Of a stretch of 64,000 bases of DNA, positions 50,908 through 60,282 are shown in pieces. Below the pieces are notes generated by a model. It ran no database searches. It worked only from the letters and a program-made list of their open reading frames with translations, and was not told the origin of the DNA. Source of the stretch: G963662905 sp965230045. GTDB taxonomy: Bacteria; Bacteroidota; Bacteroidia; Bacteroidales; WRLA01. How positions within the stretch are numbered: position 1 is the first letter of the stretch; each line of letters starts with the position of its first letter. A program made the position numbers and the translations under genes. The stretch covers positions 4,092,001-4,156,000 of the forward strand of contig OZ245940.1 in NCBI GenBank assembly GCA_965230045.1, read 5' to 3'.

Positions 50908-53900
50908 TTACAAAGCATTAATCATACGCAGCAATTCATCTTTGTTGATCGGCTTGGAGATATAATCATCACAACCTGCTTCCAGTGCTTTTGCGCGGTC
51001 GCCGGCCATAGCATAGGCAGTTTGGGCGATAACCGGCAATTCGGGATTGATATTTTTAATGGCTCTTGTAGCCTCATAACCCGACATTCGTGGAAGTTTC
51101 ACATCCATTAAAACCAAATCCAGATCGTCCCTTTCGCGACAGATTTTGATCGCATCTTCCCCGTTTTTCGCTATTAAGAGTTCAGAAACGACTCCTTTCA
51201 GAATTATGGACAAATGCATGCGTGAAGCTTCATCATCTTCCGTTAATAAGATTTTTAACTTCTTCACAGGAAGCTGTTTATCAGGTTTTTCATCATCTGT
51301 TGCAGAAGATAAATTTGCCTGTGCTGTTTTTAAAGGCAGGAAAAAACGGAATTCGGAGCCTTCATTCACTATAGAGGTCAGCTCAATCCTGCCACCGAGC
51401 ATTTTGGCATAAGCACTGGCAATGGCCAAACCGAGTCCGGAGCCTTCACGGGCGTCTTTATCCTCAATATCAGCCTGTATAAAACGATCAAATACAGCCT
51501 TTTGCCTGTCATCCGGTATCCCGATGCCTGTATCGCGCACATAAAATACCAGTTCACTGCTATTCCGTTTACAGCCAAAGAAAACAAAACCTTCGCTGGT
51601 ATATTTAATCGCATTTTTCAGGAAATTGACCAAAATACTTTCGATCATACCTTTATCGGAAAGCAAATCTGCATTTAATCCGGGCAGCTTTTCCAGTTTC
51701 AGTTCCAGCTTTTTCTTATCCGCTTCGGGCTTAAAAAAGTCATAATATTCGCGCAACAAAGCACATAAATCAAAAGCTTTAACAACAGGCTGTACCTGTC
51801 CGGTTTCAATACGTGAAACTTCAATAATATCATTTACCGTATTGAGCATTCGGTCGCCGCTTTTTTGGATAATCTCAATATACTTTTTCTTTTGCTCACC
51901 GCTCAGTTCGGGTTGCTGAAGCAATTTTGTAAAACCTAAAATACCATTCATCGGAGTGCGGATTTCATGGCTCATATTGGCCAGAAAAGCCGTTTTCAGC
52001 CGTTCGGATTCTTCCGCTTTAAGCTTGGCCGATTCCAGTTTGATGTTTATGTTTTTGATTTCTTCGAGTTGCAACTCAAGGCGGTCGTTGAGCATTTGAT
52101 ATTCTTCATTCTTTTCCCTAAGTTGCCTTTGCGTATTGACCAGACCGGTAATATCCTGACAATAAGCGATATACTCATCATCAGAAAGTTTTACTGCATC
52201 GGTAATAAAATCGGAAAGCAAATCATTGTTTTGCTTAAACCTCAGTTCGGTTGTTTGTGCTTTGCCGGTTGTGAGCAGCTTTTCAAACAATTTTATGCCC
52301 TTTTCCACATCATCTGCAAAGAAAATATCCTTGACATTCTTTGTTAACAGGACTTCTTTCTCAAGGCCGAGCATTTTTTCTGCAGCAGTATTTACATACG
52401 TATAATTGCCCTTTTTATCAAAAATATAAATTGCCAGAGGTGATGATTCGATATATGTCAGCAACTTTTTGCGGCTGCTTCTCAATTCGATTTCTGCTTT
52501 TTTCCGGTCATCGACATCGCTCACAAAACACAAAACGGCATCCTGCCCATTCCACTGCATTCGTGCTGCGTTGATGTGCACCCATTTCGGATTGCCGTCA
52601 ATATCAAGGATCCGAAAATCGTATGAAGGCATATCCTGCCCCATCAACCTTTTTTTATTGCGTTCGACGATCATCCCACGATCTTCTTCGAAAACCAAAT
52701 CCATAAAAGGCATGCTTTCAATATCTTCCCTGTGGAAGCCACTTATTTTGGTAATGGTAGGGTTGGCAAACGCAAATACTCCGTTTTGGATTACAAAAAT
52801 ACCTTCCTGGGAATTGTTTATCACCGATTCGTATTGTGTCTCGGCATTTTGCAGTGCAATTTCCATACGTACTTTCTCGCTGATATCGCGCAATGCAGCA
52901 ATTCTGATCAGGCTGCCTTTATAGTCAATGTCGCGGCCTTCAATTTCCAGCCATATGCTTTTACCGTCTTTTCGGTTGGCACGGATTCGGTAAGGCCGGG
53001 CGTGCCCCTGCATCATATTGCGCTTTACAACACTCATGTCAGCATCAAAATTGCTGAACGCCTGAAAAAATGATTCGCCCAATACTTCTTTTCGGTTATA
53101 TCCGCTAATACGCTCAAATGCTTTGTTTACATCAATTATGACTCCATCTTTGTGCACGATAATCCCTTCAAAAGTCACATCCGACAGTAAGCGAAAACGT
53201 TCTTCACTTTCCATCAGGATTTTCTCTGTTTCTTTCAGCGGACTGACATCCATATCCACACAAAACATTTCTTTTTCGCCATTGGCATTTTGTATCATAA
53301 CATGGTTCGAGTACACATGCACCGGCTTCTTGAATTTATCGTGCAAAACCAGATATTCCGATTCAATCGGGATGTTTTTTGTATGCCAGTCATCAATCAG
53401 TTTCACCACGGCTTCTTTCATTTCATCAGGGATAATGAGATCTTCCAGTTTCTTTCCCATTGCTTCCACACGCGAATAGCCATATAAGAGCGTACTGGCC
53501 TCATTCCAATAGATCACCTCCCTTTTGTCATTATAGCCCTGAACGGGAATACTCACCAATCCATTGAATACTGCATAGAGCTTTTCTTCCATATCGCGGG
53601 CTGCACGCTCTGCATTTTTCCGAAATGACACATCGCGCACAATGGCTTGAATGTAGTTCTTTCCTGCAAGATTAAATCGATCCAATGAAATTTCTGCTTC
53701 AAATAATTCCCCGTTTTTACGCTTATGGATCCAATCAAATGACCGCCCCCCATTTTTTTCAGATTCGCGTATATATTTCAATGCCAGCTCTTTGCTCTTC
53801 ATCCCGTTTTGCTGACACTCAGGACTGAATTCCCAGGGCGTATGTCCGATAATATCATCCTCATGGTTACAGCCGTATATTGTTAAAGTTGCAGGGTTAC

Positions 53901-54117
53901 AGGCAATAAAGCTTTCGCCATCCATTAAAAAGATGGAATCGGAAGCAGAATTAAAAAGGGTTTGGTAAACCTCGTCCTTCAGTAAAAGGCCTTTCGCATC
54001 ATAAACTGAAGTACTTTGACGCGCTTCATTCAATTCTTTTACCGCCCGAAGATATTTACCTTCAAGCTCATTATATTTACCCAATAAGGCCTTAAATTCC
54101 TGCTCTGACTTACTCAT
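50908..54117 (-). CDS. Multi-PAS hybrid histidine kinase
   Basis: 1069 residues with no transmembrane segment, so cytoplasmic. Five PAS domains follow each other (about residues 45-165, 175-295, 300-420, 425-550 and 555-680), several with PAC ends such as IQAIVRDVS and LCFVSDVDD. A coiled coil leads to HisKA with His717 in SHEIRTP, an ATPase domain with GSGLGLA, and a receiver with Asp1005 in LMDVKLP. PAS domains usually sense redox state, gas or small ligands; no heme or flavin residue could be assigned. Target unknown. Confidence 0.92.
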   Translation of the reverse strand: MSKSEQEFKALLGKYNELEGKYLRAVKELNEARQSTSVYDAKGLLLKDEVYQTLFNSASDSIFLMDGESFIACNPATLTIYGCNHEDDIIGHTPWEFSPECQQNGMKSKELALKYIRESEKNGGRSFDWIHKRKNGELFEAEISLDRFNLAGKNYIQAIVRDVSFRKNAERAARDMEEKLYAVFNGLVSIPVQGYNDKREVIYWNEASTLLYGYSRVEAMGKKLEDLIIPDEMKEAVVKLIDDWHTKNIPIESEYLVLHDKFKKPVHVYSNHVMIQNANGEKEMFCVDMDVSPLKETEKILMESEERFRLLSDVTFEGIIVHKDGVIIDVNKAFERISGYNRKEVLGESFFQAFSNFDADMSVVKRNMMQGHARPYRIRANRKDGKSIWLEIEGRDIDYKGSLIRIAALRDISEKVRMEIALQNAETQYESVINNSQEGIFVIQNGVFAFANPTITKISGFHREDIESMPFMDLVFEEDRGMIVERNKKRLMGQDMPSYDFRILDIDGNPKWVHINAARMQWNGQDAVLCFVSDVDDRKKAEIELRSSRKKLLTYIESSPLAIYIFDKKGNYTYVNTAAEKMLGLEKEVLLTKNVKDIFFADDVEKGIKLFEKLLTTGKAQTTELRFKQNNDLLSDFITDAVKLSDDEYIAYCQDITGLVNTQRQLREKNEEYQMLNDRLELQLEEIKNINIKLESAKLKAEESERLKTAFLANMSHEIRTPMNGILGFTKLLQQPELSGEQKKKYIEIIQKSGDRMLNTVNDIIEVSRIETGQVQPVVKAFDLCALLREYYDFFKPEADKKKLELKLEKLPGLNADLLSDKGMIESILVNFLKNAIKYTSEGFVFFGCKRNSSELVFYVRDTGIGIPDDRQKAVFDRFIQADIEDKDAREGSGLGLAIASAYAKMLGGRIELTSIVNEGSEFRFFLPLKTAQANLSSATDDEKPDKQLPVKKLKILLTEDDEASRMHLSIILKGVVSELLIAKNGEDAIKICRERDDLDLVLMDVKLPRMSGYEATRAIKNINPELPVIAQTAYAMAGDRAKALEAGCDDYISKPINKDELLRMINAL

Positions 54118-54196
54118 AGTTCAATTTTCAAAATTACTTTGATAATGGAATTATCGATGTTTCATTTTACGTTGCATAAAGGTACAAATAATATTT

Positions 54197-54477
54197 TAGA
54201 GGTCAGTATATAGGTGCATATTAGTTTTGGCAAATCATAAAAACGATAATGATTTGCTATTGAGTAACATAGATTTCTCTGCCGAAGCTTCGGCATCGAA
54301 ATGACCTTTTGTTGTGTTCAAGAGGCAAAGGCGGCGAGGACACAATGAAAAATATAAAATGAGTCCTCGCCGCCTTTGCCCAAACAATTAATAAACAGTC
54401 ATTTCGACGACCAGCGGGAGGAGAAATCTATTTATTCACGAGCATAAATCATTCTATGTACTTATCTACTGACCTCT
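54197..54477. mobile_element. Second-type miniature element with 9-bp target duplication
   Basis: 281 bp with inverted termini AGAGGTCAGTATATAGGTGC / AGAGGTCAGTAGATAAGTAC (both read inwards). It is flanked by perfect 9-bp repeats ATAATATTT (54188-54196 and 54478-54486). The inside shares the GCGGCGAGGAC hairpin with the five-copy family, but the termini differ. Confidence 0.8.
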
Positions 54478-54636
54478 ATAATATTTAAAGCCCAAAATAT
54501 TTTATCCACTGGTGATTGCGACGGTTAAGAAATTCATTCTGATTGACATCCAAAACGGAAGCACAAAAAAACGAAAGCTCCCAAATGAAGGTATGAAGGC
54601 TTTTTATATTTTTGGCTACCAAACCAGGACATCACT

Positions 54637-57600
54637 ATGCGTCAATTTATTACTACATTTCTGGCTCTTTTTTTGCTTGGGATGAGCCTTCAGGCACAAA
54701 GCGTCATCCGGCCCGAATACCAGAACGAAAAAATCAATTCACTGAACAAACTTACGCCACATAGTTGGTATTTGCCTTATCGCGACAGTCTGAAAGCAAT
54801 GAATGCCGACCCGGATTATGACTGCGATAACGTTCTTTTGCTCAATGGAATGTGGAAGTTTCATTATTCCAAAAATCCGGCGCAACGTCCCCTGGAATTT
54901 TTTAATGTTGATTTTGATGCAAGCCAATGGGACAGCATACGCGTTCCGGGCAGCTGGGAGCTTCAGGGCTTTGATGCACCTATTTATACGGACGTGAGCT
55001 ACCCCTTTCCTGCCAACCCTCCTTTTGTGCCGGAAGATTATAATCCGGTGGGCTCCTATATCCACGAATTTGAACTGCCTGAAGGCTGGAAAAACAAACG
55101 TATTGTACTGCACTTTGGCGGGGTGCGCTCGGCATTTTATCTTTGGATCAACGGCATTAAAGCCGGTTACAGCCAGGATAGCAAAACGCCTGCTGAATTT
55201 GATATAAGCCCCTTTTTAAAGGAAGGAAAAAACAAAATTGCCCTTGAAGTTTACCGCTTCAGCGATGGCAGTTATCTCGAAGGGCAGGATTACTGGAAAA
55301 CCAGCGGCATCGAACGCGATGTTTATCTTTATGCAACACCCAAAGTTTTTATAAACGATTTCCGTATCATAGCCGAACCCCTTAATGACAGTGGCTTTTT
55401 GCGGATTGATGTTGCTCTGACAAATCAAACCGGAACGCGCAAAAACGGACAAATCCGCTTAGCACTTTTCGATAAGGACAGCATTCTTTTCAGCAATCAA
55501 CAGTCCTACTCAATCCGGCGCACGGAAAAAGATACACTAAGCTTCGAAACCAAGATCCCAGAAATAGATTATTGGAATGCAGAGCATCCAAAACTCTACC
55601 AATTATTGATTACCCATGCAGATGCAGAAAACAAGCCTTTAGAATTTATCCCACAAAAAGTTGGTTTCCGAAAAGTTGAAATCAAAAACGGCCTGCTTTG
55701 CCTGAACGGCACACCATTGCACATACGGGGTGTGAACCGCCATGAGCATGATGCATTCAATGGGCGTACTATTGGCACGGAATCCATGATTCAGGATATT
55801 GAACTCATGAAATCGATGAACATCAATGCCGTGCGTTGCAGCCACTATCCCAATCATCCTTTTTGGTATCAGCTCTGCGATGCTCATGGAGTTTACCTGA
55901 TTGACGAAGCCAATATCGAATCGCACGGCATGGGCTATGAGCCTGACAAAGCACTGGCCAACCAACCTTCATGGCGACAGGCTTTTATGGATCGCACCAT
56001 TGCGATGTTCGAACGCGACAAAAACCATCCCTCGGTCATCATTTGGTCGTTGGGCAATGAAAGTGGCGCAGGGCTGAATTTTATGTCCACTTACAAATGG
56101 CTGAAACTGAACGACAGCACACGTCCGGTGCAATCGGAAGATGCCGGCACAGACTGGTACACAGATATTTATTGCCCAATGTACGCACGAAGCTGGAAAA
56201 TCGAACATTATCTGGAACAAATACAGGAGCGCCCGCTGATCCTCTGCGAATATGCCCATGCCATGGGAAATTCCTGTGGCAACATCCATGAATATATGGA
56301 AATGATGGACGAAAAACGACAGTTACAGGGAGGATTTATATGGGATTGGGTTGATCAGACTTTCTTAAAAACCAATGAATCCGGTGACACGATTTTCGCA
56401 TATGGCGGCGATATGGGCTTTGCCGGCGTGGTGAATGACAGTAATTTCTGCGCCAACGGCCTGGTGGATCCGCTCCGCAGGCCACATCCGCACGCCCGCG
56501 AAGTGAGCAAGGTTTATGAACCCGTACGCATTAAAAGCCTGCCGCAGCAGCCGGGCGCTTTAAAAATCTCCAACCTTTATGATTTCAGCAGCCTCGATGA
56601 TGCGGTTTTCACATGGATGATTATGGAAAACGGAAAATTATATCAATTGCCCAACAACCTGACCCTCCCTTTAAAAGCGCATCAGGACACAATCATACAA
56701 TTGGAAATTCCGGAATTAACAGATCCTGAAAAGGAATATTTCCTTAACATTTATGCTTCAAAGAAGGGCGGATCGGCTATTGAGCGGCAGATTATCGGCT
56801 CAGCACAATTTGCCCTGAACATCCCGCAAAGCAGAAGGTTGGCCATAAACGAAAAAGCAATTATTGAAAACGATGCGCTACACTGCAGGTTGATCAATGG
56901 ACGCACCGAAATCAGTTTTAATAAACGAAATGCCTCCATTGAATCCATCCGAATCGATGGCAAGGAATTCCTGCACAGCCCTTTGCGTATGGATTTCTGG
57001 CGGCCACCCACTGATAATGACCTTGGAAACGGCATGCCGCATCGTGCAGCAATCTGGAAGAACATTTCAGGAGAAAAGCCCGGATTTAAGTATTTTACGA
57101 TCAATGAACCCGATAAATGCATTAACATATTCGCAGGATTCCATGATCAAGCCGTTAACTATAACATTTGCTGTACGGCACTGGAAAACAGCAATATTCG
57201 CATTGAGCTAAAGATTGATGTTACCGATTCACTTCCTGATATGCCTGCAATTGGCATGCAGGGACGCCTGGCATTTGTAGCCGATGAGCTTGAATGGTAT
57301 GGCCGCGGACCGCACGAATCCTATGCCGACCGGAAAACAAGTGCTTTTGTGGAGCACTATAAAATGCCGGCAGATGAAGCGCATCATGCCTATCCCCGTC
57401 CGCAGGAAACAGGAAACCGGGCAGATGTGCGCTGGTTTCAATTAAGCAATAAAAGCGGTGCTGGAATAATTTTTAAAGGCGAACCCTTGCTGAATTTCAG
57501 TCTGTGGCCTTTTGCCCCGGAGGAACTGGCACATGATCCCGGTACGCAAAAGCATGGCGGAAGCATCAAAAAAGATGGGTATTTTACGCTTAATATTGAT

Positions 57601-57717
57601 GCCGCACAAATGGGCGTGGGCGGAGACAACAGCTGGGGCGCACCGGTTCATCCCGAATACAGGCTTACTGATAAATCCTGGAAATTCAGTTTTATTATAG
57701 CGCCTTTGGAAAATTAA
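54637..57717 (+). CDS. Secreted GH2 beta-galactosidase, LacZ type
   Basis: 1026 residues with a signal peptide ending in SLQAQ, so periplasmic rather than cytoplasmic. The five LacZ domains are present: the sugar-binding start, with DVSYPFPANPPFVPEDYNPV (about 130-149) as in LacZ; the acid/base in WSLGNESGAGLNF; the nucleophile in LILCEYAHAMGNSCGN; and the C-terminal lactase domain with YGRGPHESYADR. It hydrolyses terminal beta-galactosides. A TATTTTTG box lies at 54607-54614. Not in a polysaccharide utilisation locus here. Confidence 0.93.
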   Translation: MRQFITTFLALFLLGMSLQAQSVIRPEYQNEKINSLNKLTPHSWYLPYRDSLKAMNADPDYDCDNVLLLNGMWKFHYSKNPAQRPLEFFNVDFDASQWDSIRVPGSWELQGFDAPIYTDVSYPFPANPPFVPEDYNPVGSYIHEFELPEGWKNKRIVLHFGGVRSAFYLWINGIKAGYSQDSKTPAEFDISPFLKEGKNKIALEVYRFSDGSYLEGQDYWKTSGIERDVYLYATPKVFINDFRIIAEPLNDSGFLRIDVALTNQTGTRKNGQIRLALFDKDSILFSNQQSYSIRRTEKDTLSFETKIPEIDYWNAEHPKLYQLLITHADAENKPLEFIPQKVGFRKVEIKNGLLCLNGTPLHIRGVNRHEHDAFNGRTIGTESMIQDIELMKSMNINAVRCSHYPNHPFWYQLCDAHGVYLIDEANIESHGMGYEPDKALANQPSWRQAFMDRTIAMFERDKNHPSVIIWSLGNESGAGLNFMSTYKWLKLNDSTRPVQSEDAGTDWYTDIYCPMYARSWKIEHYLEQIQERPLILCEYAHAMGNSCGNIHEYMEMMDEKRQLQGGFIWDWVDQTFLKTNESGDTIFAYGGDMGFAGVVNDSNFCANGLVDPLRRPHPHAREVSKVYEPVRIKSLPQQPGALKISNLYDFSSLDDAVFTWMIMENGKLYQLPNNLTLPLKAHQDTIIQLEIPELTDPEKEYFLNIYASKKGGSAIERQIIGSAQFALNIPQSRRLAINEKAIIENDALHCRLINGRTEISFNKRNASIESIRIDGKEFLHSPLRMDFWRPPTDNDLGNGMPHRAAIWKNISGEKPGFKYFTINEPDKCINIFAGFHDQAVNYNICCTALENSNIRIELKIDVTDSLPDMPAIGMQGRLAFVADELEWYGRGPHESYADRKTSAFVEHYKMPADEAHHAYPRPQETGNRADVRWFQLSNKSGAGIIFKGEPLLNFSLWPFAPEELAHDPGTQKHGGSIKKDGYFTLNIDAAQMGVGGDNSWGAPVHPEYRLTDKSWKFSFIIAPLEN

Positions 57718-57718
57718 A

Positions 57719-58231
57719 TCAATTGCTGTTAAGGTAGGGAATTGGATTTAAGTAAAACATTTTCTTCCAGCCCATGGGCGAAGAATCAATTTTCCAGGGG
57801 TAGGGCACCAAAGACAAAATGGAATAGTGGAGGTGCGGAGGGTTTTTTTTTGCATTTCCTGTTTTTCCTACTGTACCAATTCGGTCTCCGGCACTCAGTA
57901 AACTACAGCACCCGACATTGATCTCGTTTAGATGGGCATAATAATGCAGGCGCCATTTCGCCCCAAGGACTAAAACCACTTTTCCTCCGTATTTTACTTC
58001 ACCCAAATAAACGACAATACCTGAGGTGGCTGCTACTACCGGACTGCCTACAGGGGCAAAAACATCCACGCCTTTATGCACAACTGACTTTCCCCAGGTG
58101 TGATGCCAGAAGGACTTATTGTTCCAGTCTCCTTTCTTTGCTCCCTCCACAGGAACAACAAAAGTTTGAGGCAAAAACAAGATTATTAAAAACAATGCCA
58201 GTAAAATGATTTTTATCCGATACTTTTTCAT
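57719..58231 (-). CDS. M23-family metallopeptidase
   Basis: The ATG at 58231 gives an N-terminal membrane segment (8-25) followed by an M23 (LytM) domain. The zinc ligands are HKGVDVF (His and Asp) and HLHY (second His of HxH), and the frame VGSPVVAATSGIVVYLGEV is typical. It should cleave peptidoglycan peptides in the periplasm. At 170 residues it is a minimal M23. Convergent with the beta-galactosidase, whose stop is 2 bp away. Confidence 0.88.
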   Translation of the reverse strand: MKKYRIKIILLALFLIILFLPQTFVVPVEGAKKGDWNNKSFWHHTWGKSVVHKGVDVFAPVGSPVVAATSGIVVYLGEVKYGGKVVLVLGAKWRLHYYAHLNEINVGCCSLLSAGDRIGTVGKTGNAKKNPPHLHYSILSLVPYPWKIDSSPMGWKKMFYLNPIPYLNSN

Positions 58232-58368
58232 ACAAAAGGATGTCACCTAATATAATTCCGTATTGCGCCTATTGGAGTACTTTTTATTGATAAGCACGCT
58301 TTATGTTAACGTAAAAAAGTTTTACTTATTCCATAATCACTAACTTTGCAACAACAATACAGCAAGAT

Positions 58369-59193
58369 ATGTCACGTATAGCACTGATTTTCGATTTTGA
58401 CGATACACTCACCCACGACTCAACCTCTCAGTTCCTTGAATATCTCGGAGTAGATGCAGAAAAATTCTGGAAAGAACGCGTTCAGCCCTTAGACAATCAG
58501 GATTGGGACCCGATACCCGCGTATATGTTTCAACTGCTCGAACTGAGCGAGGAGCTTGACCGGCCAATCAGCCGCGAACAGCTTATTGGTTTTGGGAAAA
58601 AGCTGAAATTCCATAAAGGTGTTACGCGTTTGTTCTCACGTTTAAAAACTGATTTAAAGAAAAATTTCCCGGATATCGGCCTTGAATTTTATATAATATC
58701 CAGCGGTATTGGGGAAATTATACGAAACTGCCGGATTGCGCCTTTTTTCACCGAATGCTGGGGCAGCGAGTTTCATTATGATGCCCACGGCAATATCCTT
58801 TTCCCGAAAAAAGTAATCTCCTTCACAGACAAAACGCGTTATATTTTTCAGATATCCAAGGGAATAATCGGAGAGAAAGCCATATCAAACCCATTTGGTG
58901 TGAATGAGAAAATTGCATACAAAGACTATCGTATAAAAATTGAAAATATGGTTTTCGTTGGCGATGGCCTCACGGATATCCCCTGTTTCAGCCTGATAAA
59001 ACGTTATAACGGAATCGCCTTTGCAGTGTATGACCCCAAAAAACAAGACCGCTGGGGCAAGGCGTGGGATTTTATTGAGGATGGCAGGGTCAGCAGTTTG
59101 TATTCGGCCAATTACAGTGCCGGTTCGGATTTGTCGAACAGCCTTCAGATGGCCATCGGCAGTATTGCACGCAGAATCACAGAAGGCAAATAA
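58369..59193 (+). CDS. HAD-superfamily phosphatase-like hydrolase
   Basis: 274 residues. HAD motif I is IFDFDDTLT (nucleophile Asp), motif II IISSGIGE, and motif III/IV the lysine region followed by VFVGDGLTDIPCF. The layout with a small helical cap resembles phosphoserine-phosphatase-like HADs. The substrate is unknown. A TAACTTTG box (58341-58348) fits the Bacteroidota -7 consensus 20 bp before the ATG. Confidence 0.85.
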   Translation: MSRIALIFDFDDTLTHDSTSQFLEYLGVDAEKFWKERVQPLDNQDWDPIPAYMFQLLELSEELDRPISREQLIGFGKKLKFHKGVTRLFSRLKTDLKKNFPDIGLEFYIISSGIGEIIRNCRIAPFFTECWGSEFHYDAHGNILFPKKVISFTDKTRYIFQISKGIIGEKAISNPFGVNEKIAYKDYRIKIENMVFVGDGLTDIPCFSLIKRYNGIAFAVYDPKKQDRWGKAWDFIEDGRVSSLYSANYSAGSDLSNSLQMAIGSIARRITEGK

Positions 59194-59229
59194 AAAAAGG
59201 CCGGAATCCAAAAGTCATCCAGCCTTTTT
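59193..59229. terminator. Hairpin terminator between convergent genes
   Basis: AAAAAGGCCGG pairs imperfectly with CCAGCCTTTTT after the HAD gene; the reverse strand gives an equivalent structure for the DUF4837 gene ending at 59246. Confidence 0.75.
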
Positions 59230-59245
59230 AAATTGATTGTTTTTC

Positions 59246-60271
59246 TTATTCTTCCGAGAAAACCACACTCTTCATCATGGCTTCCACCTGACGGAGATAC
59301 ACGGCTTTTTTGTTGTTCGGATTATAGATAAACCCTTCCATTGTAACGACTTCCTGGCGATTCGGATTCACAAAAGTATAGCTCAGGAAAGGACCGCCCA
59401 TAAAATCGCCTTCCAGTTCCCAAAGGCCCTGTGTTTCCACTGCATAGCCATCGATCAGGTCGCCGGTTTCATTAAATACCGGAGGAATTACCTTCGTAGC
59501 CGTTTTTACATAGGAGCTTTCGCTGGGACCTGAAACATATTCCTTGCAAACAGAATCGCGCACAGCAATGATATGATCCGGATTAAATGCGTTGGTATCG
59601 GTATAAGGATAAGTATAAATCATAAAATTGACCTGCAAATCCTGGCTTGTTTTGCTAACGCTCTGACGAAGCCATGCGAAATCTTTACCTTCTTTAACTA
59701 CCTGGAAACCGGCAGGCAACAAAAGCTTTATACCGAATTTCTTTGCCAGTTTCTGCGACATCATCACATCTTCGCCCAATTTAAGGGTTTTCTGTGTGCG
59801 CTCGATTTCCAGATCATCAAACATTTTCAGGAACGCCTCTTTATATTCATTAAAAAGCAGAAAAAATTCTTCCTGATCTTTGGCATTGATTTTCACAACA
59901 CGCTGTGGTATCGACCATAAGTCTTCTTTGGTTTCGATAAATGATTTGGCAAGCTTTGGGTCGATATTCGCTATAAAAATATTGTGGTGCTTTTTCAGGA
60001 TCTTCGTTGATTTAAACTGTGGTTCATTGGTAAATGCCAGGCTAAAAAGTGGCTCGGGCTGTGGCAGGTCGTCGCGCAGGCTACCAAAGAAATCCGTTAA
60101 AGCCTCGCCAATCTCACCGCGCCACATCACATCCGTATTGGTAACAACCAGTATTTCATTGGTTTTTCCTCCGGAATGATCGGCGCCCCCGCTCTTGGAA
60201 TTGCTGATCGTGCAAGAGCTGATGATAAATATCAAAGACAAAAAGCTGAAAAAAGAAATAATTCTGTACAT
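59246..60271 (-). CDS. DUF4837 family lipoprotein
   Basis: 341 residues with a lipoprotein signal (lipobox FIISSC). The start of the mature part, NEILVVTNTDVMWRGEIGEAL, and GPFLSYTFVNPNRQEVVTMEGFIYNP near the end, are the recognisable blocks of DUF4837, a Bacteroidota-only family of unknown function. It is 11 bp downstream of the MltD-type gene, so both probably act in the envelope. Confidence 0.82.
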   Translation of the reverse strand: MYRIISFFSFLSLIFIISSCTISNSKSGGADHSGGKTNEILVVTNTDVMWRGEIGEALTDFFGSLRDDLPQPEPLFSLAFTNEPQFKSTKILKKHHNIFIANIDPKLAKSFIETKEDLWSIPQRVVKINAKDQEEFFLLFNEYKEAFLKMFDDLEIERTQKTLKLGEDVMMSQKLAKKFGIKLLLPAGFQVVKEGKDFAWLRQSVSKTSQDLQVNFMIYTYPYTDTNAFNPDHIIAVRDSVCKEYVSGPSESSYVKTATKVIPPVFNETGDLIDGYAVETQGLWELEGDFMGGPFLSYTFVNPNRQEVVTMEGFIYNPNNKKAVYLRQVEAMMKSVVFSEE

Positions 60272-60282
60272 GACTCTTTTTT

